Part shown: positions 26,829-37,395 of the stretch, piece by piece
Layout of the letters: the number at the start of each line of letters is the position of its first letter
Numbering within the stretch: position 1 is the stretch's first letter
Assembly (NCBI RefSeq): GCF_026191475.2
Contig: NZ_JAOSLC020000003.1
Span: 1,147,001-1,211,000, forward strand
Reading direction: 5' to 3'
Source of the DNA: Polaribacter ponticola
GTDB lineage: Bacteria; Bacteroidota; Bacteroidia; Flavobacteriales; Flavobacteriaceae
DNA: 64,000 nucleotides
Notes under the pieces: generated by a model
Told to the model about the DNA's origin: nothing
Database searches by the model: none
What the model saw: the letters and a program-made list of their open reading frames with translations, nothing else
Program-made: the position numbers and the translations under genes

Positions 26829-27515
26829 CTAAACTGTTGCCTGCTGTACTACTTCAAACAACTCACCAGCTTCAACTTTTAATGTATTGTGCTTAAATTT
26901 AACAATTAATTGATAATCATGCGTAGCCATTAAAATAGTTTTCCCGCTTTTATGAATTTTAGTTAAGAGCTCCATAACCTCTAAAGAAGTTTTTGGATCT
27001 AAATTACCAGTTGGCTCATCTGCTAAAATTAATTCCGGATCATTTAATAGCGCTCTTGCTATAGCTACTCTTTGTTGTTCTCCACCAGAAAGTTCATACG
27101 TTTTTTTATAATATTGAGACTGCATACCTACTTTCTCTAAGACTTCATTTATTTTAGCTTTAATCTCCTCCTTGTTTTTCCATCCTGTAGCTTTTAAAAC
27201 AAATTCTAAATTATCAAAAACAGAACGATCACTTAATAATTTAAAATCTTGAAAAACGATTCCTATTTTTCTTCTTAAAAATGGAATCTCTTTTTCTTTC
27301 AACTTTTTTAAGTCAAAACCCACGATACTTCCAGTTCCTCTTTGTAAGCGTAAATCGCCATAAAGTGTTTTCATTAAACTACTTTTTCCACTTCCAGTTT
27401 TACCTATTAAATAATAAAATTCTCCTTTATTAATTGTTAAGTTAACTTTTGACAGAACCAAATTATCTCTTTGATAAATATCTGCGTTTTCTAGATGTAA
27501 AACAGGATTTTCCAT
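26829..27515 (-). CDS. ftsE: ABC transporter ATP-binding protein FtsE
   Basis: ATPase of the FtsEX complex, which couples cell division to peptidoglycan hydrolysis at the inner membrane. Walker A is LIGKTGSGKSSLMK, Q-loop VFQDFKLL, signature ELSGGEQQRVAIARAL, Walker B LILADEPTGNLD and H-loop MATHDYQL. I start it at the ATG at 27515 (MENPVLHLENADIYQRDN), which gives 228 residues, the usual FtsE length; the frame runs 16 codons further up. No ftsX neighbour is present; in Flavobacteria the two are often apart. Confidence 0.85.
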   Translation of the reverse strand: MENPVLHLENADIYQRDNLVLSKVNLTINKGEFYYLIGKTGSGKSSLMKTLYGDLRLQRGTGSIVGFDLKKLKEKEIPFLRRKIGIVFQDFKLLSDRSVFDNLEFVLKATGWKNKEEIKAKINEVLEKVGMQSQYYKKTYELSGGEQQRVAIARALLNDPELILADEPTGNLDPKTSLEVMELLTKIHKSGKTILMATHDYQLIVKFKHNTLKVEAGELFEVVQQATV

Positions 27516-27673
27516 AAAAATAGTCGTTTCTACAAACTTAAAAGTTTCTGATGATTTTATCACAATAAAACAGAAGAATTCTTATTTTTGAAATAGAGGA
27601 AAGAAAAATATTCTTTGATCATCAAACAAATTTAAAAAACCTTCGTTAATTAGATTATAACAAAAACAATTGT

Positions 27674-30600
27674 ATGAAATTTCGTTTTCCTTTAAAACAT
27701 TTTTTATCGATATTATTTCTACTAATTACTTTTAGTATAAATTCTCAACAATCTATTTTAGATGCAAGTGTTATTACCGATTTTAATAATGCTCTAAAAC
27801 TGTACAATAACAAAGCCTATGCTGCTGCCCAAAAAACTTTTGAAAAAGTGCATAAAAATGCTTTAAAAAACTCTAGCTTAAAAGCAGATGCATCTTACTA
27901 TGATGCCATGTGTTCTGTTAAATTAAATCAAACAAATGCAGATAAAAAAGTTCTAACTTTTGTTGAAGAAAACCCTACTAGTGGGAAAAAAATAAAGCTT
28001 ATTTTAATGTTGGAAACTATTACTTTGCAAACAAAAAAGCTTCTTATGCTTTAAAATGGTACAAGAAAGTAAATAGAGATTTACTGTCTAAAGACAACCA
28101 AAAAGAATTAAACTTTAATATGGGTTATGGCTTACTTGTAACCAAAAATTTAGCTTTAGCAAAAAACCGATTTTTACCTTTAATAAACGATGCTAAATAC
28201 GGGAATGATGCAAGATACTATTATGGTTTTATTGCCTATAAACTCGAAGATTACGGGATAGCCGAATCCACATTAAAAGAAATTGCAGATAATGATTCTT
28301 ATAAAGCAGAAATAACGTATTACCTACTAGACATCAGTTTTAAAGCAGGAAAATTTGAACGCTGTATTGAGGTTGGAAAAAAATTATTACTAAACGCTAG
28401 AAAAAAAGATATCTCTGAAATTTCTAAAATAGTAGGAGAAAGTTTGTTTAACTTAAAAAAATACGAAGAAGCTGTACCTTATTTAAAAGCATATTCTGGA
28501 AAAAGAGGAAAATGGAATAACTACGATTATTATCAATTAGGGTATGTATATTTTAAACAAAATGATTTTGAAAACGCTATTAATTATTTCAATAAAATAA
28601 TAGATCAAAAAAATGCAGTCTCTCAAAATGCTTATTATCATTTAGCAGAATGTTATTTAAATATAGATAAAAAAACGGAAGCTTTAAACGCATTTAAAAC
28701 TGCTGGTGAGATGAGTTTTAATCTTAAAATTCAAGAAGATGCTGCACTAAACTACGCGAAATTAAGCTATGAAACGGGTAATCCTTTTCAAAACGTTTCT
28801 GACGTTTTACAAAATTTCCTAAAAAAATATCCAAACTCACCTGCTTATAAAGAAATTAATGCATTGGTTGTTTCTTCATTTATTCATCAACAAAATTATC
28901 AAGGAGCTCTAGAGTACTTAAAGAAAAAAGCTCAGTAGATAATTTAGCTTTATCATTAGAAGTTTCTCTATATAGAGGCATTCAATTATTTAATGAAAAT
29001 AAATATATTAATGCACTACCTTTTTATAAGAAGTAAAGCATCTAAAGAAAAAAACATTTCACAAAAAGCAAGTTATTGGGAAGCAGAAACATTATATAGA
29101 TTAAAAAAACACACAGAGTCCTTAAGTAAATTCATAAAACTTAATACTGCTTTAAAAACAAATAACAATTTTCCTTTATTAGAATATAACATTGCATATA
29201 CCCACTTTAAACTAAAACAATATGAGGAAGCTACTATTGCTTTTAATCAATTCATAAAAAAAGAAAATATAGAACACGAAATTAAAGATGATGCAATTAT
29301 ACGTTTAGGTGATAGTTATTTTGCTACTAGAAATTATTTAGAAGCAATAAAACACTATAAAACTGTTGTTAAAAACTCGGGGGCTGGTGCAGATTATGCA
29401 CAATTTCAAATAGGAATGAGCTTTGGTTTTAGAAATGAAAATGATAACAAAATTGATGCTTTAACTAAAGTTGTTAATAATTATAATATTTCTTCTTTAA
29501 AAGATGATGCTTTGTCTCAACTAGCAATTACTTACACTAAAATTAAAAAAAATACTAAAGCTCATGAAGCTTATGATAGGCTTTTAAAAAAACATCCCAA
29601 AAGTTCTCTTTTGCCAAGGGCTTTGGTAAGACAAGGATTGTTATATTATAATGATAACAAAAACAAAAAAGCAATCGAGAAATTTAAGTTAGTTGTTAAA
29701 AAATTCCCTAATACTCCAGATGCTCTAGAAGCTGTTGCAAATGCTAAAAATATATATTTAGATGAAGATAATTTTGAAGAATATGTAGCTTGGGTAAGGC
29801 AATTAAAGTTTGTAAATGTATCTGAATCTGAAGCAGATGATTCTACCTTTTCGATTGCTGAAAAAAAATATTTTGATGGACAAAATAATTTTTCTACCAT
29901 ATTTACTTTAAAAAAGTATTTAGATAAATTTCCTGAAGGAGCTCATTATTTAAAAGCAAATTATTATTTAGCAGATGTGCTTTTTAAAGATGAAAAATTT
30001 GACGAAGCTATTGTTAATTATAAAATAGTTTTACAGGCAGGAACTACTCAATATAGCGAAGATGTATTAGCAAAATTATCTCAAATTTATTTAGAAAAAC
30101 AAAATTTTGATGAAGCTTTACCTCTTTTAGAAAGGTTAGCACAAGAAGCTTATGTTACAGAAAATGTATTATTTGCTCAAAGTAATTTAATGAAAGGTTA
30201 TTACGAAACAAAATCATACATAGAAGCTACAGAATACGCTAAAAAAGTACTCTCCAAAAACAACAGTAAAAACTCTTTAGGTTTAGATGCAATTACTATT
30301 ATAGCAAGGTCTTCCTTTAACTCAGAAGATTACACTACTTCTGAAGAATATTATACTGAATTAGAAAAAAACGCAACGGGAGAACTCAAAGCAGAAACTT
30401 TATACTATAGTGCATTTTTTAAAAATCAACAGAAAGAGTATGATGCTTCAAATAAAATTGTTCAAAATTTAATAGCCAATTACTCCGTTTATAAATATTG
30501 GGGAGTAAAAAGTTATGTAACAATGGCTAAAAATTATTATAGTTTAAAAGATGCATATCAAGCAACTTTTATTTTAGAAAACGTAATTAAAAATTTCTCA

Positions 30601-30702
30601 AAATATAAAGATATTGTAAAAGAAGCTCAAGAAGAACTAGATAAAATTAAAGAAAACGAAGCCAAAACAAATAATTCTATAATCCCACAAAATAAAAATT
30701 AA
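27674..30702 (+). pseudogene. exported tetratricopeptide-repeat protein, frameshifted
   Basis: About 1000 residues: a signal peptide (FLSILFLLITFSINSQ) then many TPR units, for example AVPYLKAYSGKRGKWNNYDY, YQLGYVYFKQNDFENAINYF and YYNDNKNKKAIEKFKLVVKK. Three one-base errors break it. An A7 run near 27991 should be A8, giving TSGKNKAYFNVGNYYFANKK. A missing A occurs near 28929, and a compensating extra base near 29034 returns to the same frame. The last codon overlaps the ATG of the outer-membrane gene at 30702. TPR lipid-exposed scaffolds of this kind assemble or regulate envelope complexes; the exact role is unknown. Confidence 0.75.
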
Positions 30703-32483
30703 TGAAAAAAGGCTTTCACATATTTATACTCTCACTTGGTTTCTTTACAGCGAATGCACAAAGCAAACCAAATAAAAAAGTGACTCCTAAAAAAATTGAT
30801 ACTGTAAAAACAGAAGTAATTGAAGTGGTTACTAAATATAATCCCAAAATTGCAGACGCTAATAAGATTAGAAAAAACCCAACAGTAAAACTTTTAGAAA
30901 AAAGCGAAAAGAAAAAATTAAATTATAATATTTTTTCCGCTCCTGTTGCTTCTACTTTTATTCCAAAAACAGGTGCAGTAAAAGGGGTAGATGTAGGTGT
31001 AAAAGAACGTATTTACAATAATTATGTAGCGGCTGGTTTTGGGAACTATACGTCTCCATACTTAGAAGCATATATTAATAATAGTACTAGATTTGAAAGC
31101 GAATTTGGTTTATACACCAAATACTTTGCTTCTTTTGATAATATAGAAAATTCATTATTAAATAGTAATTTTTCTAATCTTTTAGCAAGTCTTTATTTTA
31201 AAAAAGAAGAAAGATATTTCGATTGGAAAGTTAGTTTAAATACAAAAAGAAAAGAATATAATTGGTATGGCTTACCAAATTATAATTTTAATCAAAATAC
31301 TTTAAATTCTATAAATGAAAATCAAACTTATAATTACTTTAATATTATTGGAGAAATTGATTTTGTAGACTCCTATATTGATAAAAGTATAATATCAGTT
31401 TCTTATTTTTCTGATGCTTTTAAAAGCAGTGAATCTTTGGTAAATTTTGATACCGATTTAGACCTACCAATTCGCTTTATTAGTAATGCATTAAACAATA
31501 TTACGGTAAGAACTGGTCTTGAGTTTTTAAACGGACAGTTTGCTAGTAATTATACAAATCAAAACAGTTTAGATTATTCCATTTTTACAGCACTATTAAA
31601 TCCTGAATATAAAACAACATTTAATGGTTTTTCTTTAAAGTTAGGTGCTAAAATATTTGGTTCTTTTGATCTTGAGAACAAAGTTTCTAACCTTTTAGCT
31701 TATCCAGATATTCAAGTACAAAAACCAATTATTAAGGAGCATTTAAATATATACGCAGGTATAAATGGAAAATTAAAGACTAATACTTACAAAGAATTTA
31801 CAGAAAACAATCCATATGTTTCTCCAACTTTATTTATGACTCAAACATCAGAAAAAAACAATGCTTTTATAGGGTTTAGTGGTGTTTTAAGCAACGATAT
31901 TAGTTTTAATATTTCTGCAAGTATTAAGGAAGAAGAAGACAAGCCTTTATTTATTCGAAACAATTCGAAGTCTAATGGAGTTAACAACACATCAAATAGT
32001 CAACCTTTAAAAGGTTATGAATACGGAAACTCTTTTAATATTGTTTATGACGATATAAAAACAACGTCTTTCTTTGCAGAAATTGAATACGAATTTCCTA
32101 AGAGAATTACACTTGCTTCAAACGTTCAATTTAATAATTATTCCACTACCAATCAAATAGAAGCTTGGAACTCACCAACTTTACAAACTTCATTTATTGG
32201 TAAATATAAAAGTAATAAATGGTACGCAACTACCAATATTTTTTACCTAAATGATAGAAAAGATGTATTGTATAAAACAACATTTCCTTCAACATCAAAT
32301 TCTATTCAAAAACTAGACTCTTTTATAGATGTTAACCTTAATGGAGGCTATCATTTTAACGATAGTTTCTCTGTTTTTATCAAATTAAACAATATCCTAA
32401 ATAACAATTATGAGCGTTTTGCAAACTTTAATACCCAGGGTTTTCAAGCATTAGGTGGTGTTACTTACAAATTTGATTTCTAA
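30702..32483 (+). CDS. TonB-dependent receptor-like outer-membrane barrel without plug domain
   Basis: A 593-residue protein with a signal peptide (LGFFTANAQ) and a run of amphipathic strands, ending in VTYKFDF, a typical C-terminal aromatic beta-signal. The last strands (FSVFIKLNNILNNNYERFAN) match the end of TonB-dependent receptors, but no plug domain is visible. ATG overlaps the TAA of the TPR gene, so barrel and TPR protein are made together; this pairing recurs in Flavobacteria and suggests one envelope complex. Transport substrate unknown. Confidence 0.75.
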   Translation: MKKGFHIFILSLGFFTANAQSKPNKKVTPKKIDTVKTEVIEVVTKYNPKIADANKIRKNPTVKLLEKSEKKKLNYNIFSAPVASTFIPKTGAVKGVDVGVKERIYNNYVAAGFGNYTSPYLEAYINNSTRFESEFGLYTKYFASFDNIENSLLNSNFSNLLASLYFKKEERYFDWKVSLNTKRKEYNWYGLPNYNFNQNTLNSINENQTYNYFNIIGEIDFVDSYIDKSIISVSYFSDAFKSSESLVNFDTDLDLPIRFISNALNNITVRTGLEFLNGQFASNYTNQNSLDYSIFTALLNPEYKTTFNGFSLKLGAKIFGSFDLENKVSNLLAYPDIQVQKPIIKEHLNIYAGINGKLKTNTYKEFTENNPYVSPTLFMTQTSEKNNAFIGFSGVLSNDISFNISASIKEEEDKPLFIRNNSKSNGVNNTSNSQPLKGYEYGNSFNIVYDDIKTTSFFAEIEYEFPKRITLASNVQFNNYSTTNQIEAWNSPTLQTSFIGKYKSNKWYATTNIFYLNDRKDVLYKTTFPSTSNSIQKLDSFIDVNLNGGYHFNDSFSVFIKLNNILNNNYERFANFNTQGFQALGGVTYKFDF

Positions 32484-32552
32484 CTCAAATATTTTTAACT
32501 TTTTTATCGTTTCATTTATGTAGATTTATAGAATCTAAAACCTACCTAAAAA

Positions 32553-33986
32553 ATGAAAAAAAGTACTCTTATTTTACTACTCTCTGTATTAATGATTTCT
32601 TGTTCACAAAAACAGGAAAAACTAGTAAATACAAAATTATTAACTATTGAAGAAAAGATTGATTCTACGAATCTTAAAAAGCTTTTTAATTCGGCATTAA
32701 CAGAAGGCAAATCTTATGAATGGTTAAGAGATTTAACACAAAATATTGGTAGTAGATTATCCGGGTCTAGTGGAGCTGCAAAATCTGTTATTTGGGGAGA
32801 AAAACTCATGAAAGAAATTGGGTTAGATTCTGTTTGGTTACAACCAGTTATGGTGCCACATTGGGTTAGAGGTGAAAAAGAAATAGCTAATTACACCACA
32901 AAAAGCACTAAAAAAAATGTGCCAATTTGTGCTTTAGGTTTTTCTGTTGCAACACCAAAAAATGGTATTACTGCAGAAGTAATTGAAGTTAAAAGTATCG
33001 AAGAAGCAAAAGCTTTAGGTAGTAAAATGAAAGGTAAAATTGTTTTTTTTAATAGACCTTTTGATGACACATTGATTAATACATTTAGAGCCTATGGTGG
33101 TTGTGTAGATCAAAGAGTTAATGGAGCAAAGGTTTGTGGAGAATTTGGTGCTAAAGCAGTCATAGTAAGATCTATGACTAACTCTATTGACGATTATCCG
33201 CATACTGGTACAATGAGTTACGGAGATTTACCAAAAGAAAAACAAATTCCTACTGCTGCTATAAGTAGTAGAGCTGCCAATATTTTAAGCGTAGATTTAA
33301 AACAAAACCCTGAATTAAAATTTTACTTTAAACAAAGTTGTGAAACACTGCCAGACGCACCTTCTTTTAATGTTGTTGGCGAAATAAAAGGTAGTGAAAA
33401 TCCAGAAAATATTGTAGTAGTTGGTGGTCATTTAGACTCTTGGGATTTAGGCGAAGGAGCGCATGATGATGGAACAGGAATAGTACAGTCTTTAGAAGTT
33501 GCTTATCTATTCAAAAAAAATAACATAAAACCAAAAAACACTTTAAGAGTAACTTTCTTTATGAATGAAGAAAATGGTACACGAGGTGCAAAAAAATATG
33601 CTGAATTAGCAAAACTAAATAAAGAAAATCATATTGGCGGTTTAGAATCTGATGCTGGCGGTCATACTCCAAGAGGTTTTTCTATTGATGCCAATACTGT
33701 TAATACTAAGTTGCTACAAAGCTGGAAAAAATTACTTTCTCCATACGGACTTCATGATTTAGACAAAGGAGGTTCTGGCGCAGATATTAGCCCTTTAAAA
33801 GGAGAAAATGTTACACTCGTTGGTTACAGACCAGATTCTCAACGTTATTTTGATTATCATCATACAAGTACAGATACTTTCGACAAAGTGAATAAGCGAG
33901 AACTAGAACTTGGAAGTGCTTCTATGGCGAGTATCATTTATTTAATGGATAAATATCTTTACAGTAACGAACCAGTAAAGCCATAA
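32553..33986 (+). CDS. M28-family zinc aminopeptidase lipoprotein
   Basis: A 477-residue secreted metallopeptidase. It has a lipoprotein signal (LLLSVLMISCSQ, Cys 17), a PA-type insert region (residues about 130-270), then the M28 catalytic domain with zinc ligands in VVGGHLDSWD (His, Asp), GAHDDGTG (Asp), FFMNEENG (Glu pair), GLESDAGGH (Asp) and DYHHTSTDT (His). It removes N-terminal amino acids from peptides in the periplasm or at the cell surface. It is followed closely by the doxX-like gene (3 bases) and the amidohydrolase, probably one operon. Confidence 0.92.
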   Translation: MKKSTLILLLSVLMISCSQKQEKLVNTKLLTIEEKIDSTNLKKLFNSALTEGKSYEWLRDLTQNIGSRLSGSSGAAKSVIWGEKLMKEIGLDSVWLQPVMVPHWVRGEKEIANYTTKSTKKNVPICALGFSVATPKNGITAEVIEVKSIEEAKALGSKMKGKIVFFNRPFDDTLINTFRAYGGCVDQRVNGAKVCGEFGAKAVIVRSMTNSIDDYPHTGTMSYGDLPKEKQIPTAAISSRAANILSVDLKQNPELKFYFKQSCETLPDAPSFNVVGEIKGSENPENIVVVGGHLDSWDLGEGAHDDGTGIVQSLEVAYLFKKNNIKPKNTLRVTFFMNEENGTRGAKKYAELAKLNKENHIGGLESDAGGHTPRGFSIDANTVNTKLLQSWKKLLSPYGLHDLDKGGSGADISPLKGENVTLVGYRPDSQRYFDYHHTSTDTFDKVNKRELELGSASMASIIYLMDKYLYSNEPVKP

Positions 33987-33989
33987 AAA

Positions 33990-34352
33990 ATGGAAAATTT
34001 TATACTTATTCTAAGAATTGTTTTTGGTTTGTTTTTTGTTTATGCTGGTTTTATGCATTTTAAAAAACCAAAGTTCTTTAACGGTTTTATTCCAGATTTT
34101 TTACCCAAAATAACAGTAAATTACGTTTTTGGGGTAATTGAAATTATTCTAGGTCTGAGGTTGTTTTTTAATCAAACAACTAAAACAGCAGGTTTAGGAG
34201 TTTTTATTTTAATGATTCTTTTTTTACCATTACATATTTGGGACTTATTTAAAGAAAAACCAGCTATAGGTTCAAAGAAAAAAGCCATAATACGTGTATT
34301 TATTCAATTTATATTAATGTACTCAGCTTATCTAATTCACACAAAATCATGA
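33990..34352 (+). CDS. DoxX-like small membrane protein
   Basis: A 120-residue protein with four membrane segments. The N-terminal RIVFGLFFVYAGFMHFKKPK followed by FFNGFIPDFLP is typical of the DoxX/MauE group; IEIILGLRLF marks helix 2. Members are linked to thiol redox or quinone-coupled reactions, but most remain uncharacterised. It overlaps the next gene by four bases (ATGA). Confidence 0.85.
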   Translation: MENFILILRIVFGLFFVYAGFMHFKKPKFFNGFIPDFLPKITVNYVFGVIEIILGLRLFFNQTTKTAGLGVFILMILFLPLHIWDLFKEKPAIGSKKKAIIRVFIQFILMYSAYLIHTKS

Positions 34353-35965
34353 GAAAAATTATTCTAACACTTGGTCTTATCGGTTTATTTACAGCTTGTA
34401 AACAACAAGAAAAAGCAGATTTAATTGTTATCAATGCAAATGCGTATACCGTAAATAAAAATTTTCAAAATGTAGAAAGTTTCGCTATAAAAGACGGTAA
34501 ATTCATAGGTACAGGAACAAATAATGAAGTACAAAAAAAATACGAAACTTTAGAAACTATTGATGCAAAAAATCAAACGATAGTTCCTGGTTTCATAGAT
34601 GCTCATTGTCATTTTTATGGTTTAGGCTTACAACAGCAAAAAGTAAATCTAAGAGGCACTAAAAGTTATGACGAAGTTTTAGAAAAACTTGTCGCTTTTC
34701 AAAAACAAAAGAATTCAACTTTTATAACGGGTCGTGGTTGGGATCAGAATGATTGGGAAGTTAAAGAATTTCCAACAAAAGAAAAATTAGATAAATTATT
34801 TCCAAAAATTCCTGTTGCAATTGGTAGAGTTGATGGACATGCTTTATTAGTAAATCAAGCGGCAATTGATTTATCAAGAATAACAAAAAACACAAAAGTA
34901 TCTGGTGGTGAAATTATTATAAAAGAAGGAAAAATGACTGGTATTTTAATTGATGCTGCCATGGATTTTATTAAATTTCCAGAGACCTCAAAAAAAGAAG
35001 CTATTCAAGGTTTACTAGATGCCCAAAAAATTTCTTTTTCATATGGATTAACAACAGTTGATGATGCAGGAATTGATAAAAAAACGATTGAGTTAATTGA
35101 TAGTTTACAGCAAGCAGGAAGCTTAAAAATGCGAATTTACGCAATGGTTTCTGGTGATGATCAGCAAGAAATAGATTATTACATTAACAAAGGTATCATA
35201 AAAACAAATAGACTAAATGTTCGATCTTTTAAAGTTTATGGTGATGGTGCTTTAGGCTCTAGAGGTGCTGCAATGCGTAAACCATATACAGATAGAAACA
35301 ATCATTTTGGTGCAATGATTTACACTCCAAAAAGATATAAAGAATTAGCAAAGCAAATTGCTGCTTCAGATTTTCAAATGAATACTCACGCCATTGGAGA
35401 TTCTACTAATACTTGGTTATTAAAAACATACAAAGAGGTCTTAAAAAATTCAAAAGATAGACGCTGGAGAATTGAGCATGCACAAATAATTGCTCAAGAA
35501 GATTTTAAAAACTTCGATAACATTTTACCTTCTGTACAACCTACACATGCTACATCAGATATGTATTGGGCAAAAGATAGAATTGGAAAAGAAAGAATGA
35601 AAGGCGCTTATGCTTATAAAAATTTACTTAATACTTATGGAAAAATTGCTTTAGGCACAGACTTTCCTGTAGAAAAAGTAAATCCGTTTTTAACTTTTTA
35701 TGCTGCAACTATTAGAAAAGATTTAGAAAATTATCCAGAAAACGGTTTTCAAATGGAAAATGCTTTATCAAGAGAAGAAACTTTAAAAGGAATGACTATT
35801 TGGGCAGCTTATTCTAATTTTGAAGAAAATGAAAAAGGCTCTATTGAAGTTGGAAAGTTTGCAGATTTTGTAATTTTAAATCAAGACATTATGAAAATTG
35901 AAGGAAAAGAAATTCCAAAAACAAAAGTAGTATCTACTTTTTTAAATGGAGAGAAAGTTTATTAA
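34349..35965 (+). CDS. amidohydrolase family 3 lipoprotein (YtcJ-like)
   Basis: A 538-residue metal-dependent hydrolase exported as a lipoprotein (LIGLFTACKQQ). The beta-sandwich part starts ADLIVINANAYTVNKNFQNV; the metal site has HxH in FIDAHCHFYG, then NTHAIGDST and RIEHAQII, and the final Asp in LGTDFPVEKVNP. It hydrolyses C-N bonds of unknown amides in the periplasm. ATGA overlap with the doxX-like gene indicates translational coupling; the M28 peptidase in the same operon points to peptide or amide use. Confidence 0.9.
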   Translation: MRKIILTLGLIGLFTACKQQEKADLIVINANAYTVNKNFQNVESFAIKDGKFIGTGTNNEVQKKYETLETIDAKNQTIVPGFIDAHCHFYGLGLQQQKVNLRGTKSYDEVLEKLVAFQKQKNSTFITGRGWDQNDWEVKEFPTKEKLDKLFPKIPVAIGRVDGHALLVNQAAIDLSRITKNTKVSGGEIIIKEGKMTGILIDAAMDFIKFPETSKKEAIQGLLDAQKISFSYGLTTVDDAGIDKKTIELIDSLQQAGSLKMRIYAMVSGDDQQEIDYYINKGIIKTNRLNVRSFKVYGDGALGSRGAAMRKPYTDRNNHFGAMIYTPKRYKELAKQIAASDFQMNTHAIGDSTNTWLLKTYKEVLKNSKDRRWRIEHAQIIAQEDFKNFDNILPSVQPTHATSDMYWAKDRIGKERMKGAYAYKNLLNTYGKIALGTDFPVEKVNPFLTFYAATIRKDLENYPENGFQMENALSREETLKGMTIWAAYSNFEENEKGSIEVGKFADFVILNQDIMKIEGKEIPKTKVVSTFLNGEKVY

Positions 35966-36008
35966 AATAATCAAAGTATCTTCGTCAAAAATTTAAAAAT
36001 TACAATTA

Positions 36009-36455
36009 ATGAAATCTTATATTTACTTATTTATTTCCCTTTTTATTTTTACATCTTGTACTTTAGAAAACTCGATAGAACTAGAAACAGAAGCTGATAT
36101 TATTCAATATATTTCAGATAATAATTTAAATGCTACAAAAAGTAGCACTGGTCTTTATTATGTAATTAATAATGAAGGAACTGGTACAAGACCAACTAGC
36201 AGTTCTAACGTAACCGTAGCTTATAAAGGTTATTTCTTAGACGGTGAAGTGTTTGATCAAAGTGATTCTGATGGAATATCTTTTGGTTTAAATCAAGTTA
36301 TAAAAGGCTGGACAGAAGGAATTACTTACTTTAAAGAAGGTGGAGAAGGTATTTTATTAGTACCTTATAATTTAGGATATGGTCCTAATAATTATAGAAC
36401 TATACCTGGTGGATCAGTATTAGTTTTCGATATTAAATTAATAAGTGTTAATTAA
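36009..36455 (+). CDS. FKBP-type peptidyl-prolyl isomerase lipoprotein
   Basis: A 148-residue protein with a lipoprotein signal (LFIFTSCTLEN) followed by an FKBP domain: VTVAYKGYFLDGEVFDQS, QVIKGWTEGITYFKEGGEGI, LVPYNLGYGP, VLVFDIKLISV. It speeds proline isomerisation of proteins in the periplasm. Separate from the amidohydrolase (43 bases) and followed by a terminator shared with the convergent trp operon. Confidence 0.9.
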   Translation: MKSYIYLFISLFIFTSCTLENSIELETEADIIQYISDNNLNATKSSTGLYYVINNEGTGTRPTSSSNVTVAYKGYFLDGEVFDQSDSDGISFGLNQVIKGWTEGITYFKEGGEGILLVPYNLGYGPNNYRTIPGGSVLVFDIKLISVN

Positions 36456-36472
36456 ACACATTAAATTTTCAC

Positions 36473-36508
36473 AAAAAAAGCGAAACTTAATAAGTTTCGC
36501 TTTTTTTA
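36473..36508. terminator. bidirectional terminator between the FKBP gene and trpA
   Basis: AAGCGAAACTT pairs with AAGTTTCGCTT; A runs on one side and T runs on the other make it work in both directions. Confidence 0.88.
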
Positions 36509-37273
36509 TGAATTTATTGGCTTTATAAAATCACCTATTTTATCAACACCATTTTTTCCTAAATTCTTTATAAATGCAGAACCAATAATAGTTCCATTAG
36601 CATATTTACAAGCAGTTGTAAAAGTTTTTTTATCAGAAATACCAAAACCAATAATTAAATTGCTTTGTAAATTCATGTTTTTAATTCTCTCGAAATAAGT
36701 AATTTGATTGTTAGAAATATCTCCTTTTGCACCTGTAATAGAAGCTGATGCAACCACATAAATAAATGCTTTAGAATAAGAATCTATTTTTCTAATTCTT
36801 TCTTCTGATGTATGAGGTGTAATTAAAAACACATTCGTAATTCCGTATTTTTCAAATAACGCTTTATAGTGATTCTCAAATTCTACCATTGGTAAATCTG
36901 GAAGAATCACAGTATCAATTCCGCAATCAACTACTTTTTGGCAAAACTTATCTTCACCATATTTTAGCATTTGATTTAAATACCCCATTAAAACTAAGGG
37001 TGTTTTATTGGAGTCTTTTATCGTTATTAGCTGATCAAAAATAAGATCTAAATTAATTCCGTTTTCTAACGCTTTTTGACTACTATCTTGTATCGTTGGC
37101 CCATCTGCTAAAGGATCTGAATAAGGCAAACCAACTTCAATAAAATCTACACAACTTTTTTCTAATTCTGCAATTATTTTAGTTGTATCATCCAGTTTTG
37201 GGTATCCACAAGTAAAATATATAGACAATAGGTTTTTATCTTTTTTCTGAAATAATTCTTGAATTGAATTCAT
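36506..37273 (-). CDS. trpA: tryptophan synthase alpha subunit
   Basis: Cleaves indole-3-glycerol phosphate to indole and glyceraldehyde 3-phosphate, passing indole to TrpB. The 255-residue TIM barrel shows LLSIYFTCGYPKLDDT, FIEVGLPYSDPLADGPTIQD (catalytic Glu and Asp), PLVLMGYLNQMLKYG and IIGFGISDKKTF. Last gene of the trp operon. A palindromic repeat separates it from trpB. Confidence 0.95.
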   Translation of the reverse strand: MNSIQELFQKKDKNLLSIYFTCGYPKLDDTTKIIAELEKSCVDFIEVGLPYSDPLADGPTIQDSSQKALENGINLDLIFDQLITIKDSNKTPLVLMGYLNQMLKYGEDKFCQKVVDCGIDTVILPDLPMVEFENHYKALFEKYGITNVFLITPHTSEERIRKIDSYSKAFIYVVASASITGAKGDISNNQITYFERIKNMNLQSNLIIGFGISDKKTFTTACKYANGTIIGSAFIKNLGKNGVDKIGDFIKPINS

Positions 37274-37287
37274 AGTTATAATATTTT

Positions 37288-37387
37288 GTCATTTCGAGTG
37301 ATTTTCGATTTTAAGAGAAAATTGTATCGAGAACTTATTGCATCTCGATACTAATTTATTCATTCCTCATAAATTCACTCGATGTAA
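37288..37387. repeat. intergenic palindromic repeat, family B (trpB-trpA gap)
   Basis: The outer arms TCGAGTGA/TCACTCGA and inner arms GTATCGAG/CTCGATAC form a long hairpin that fills most of the gap. Related copies lie in the trpF-trpC and trpC-trpD gaps. Confidence 0.7.
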
Positions 37388-37395
37388 CATAAGTT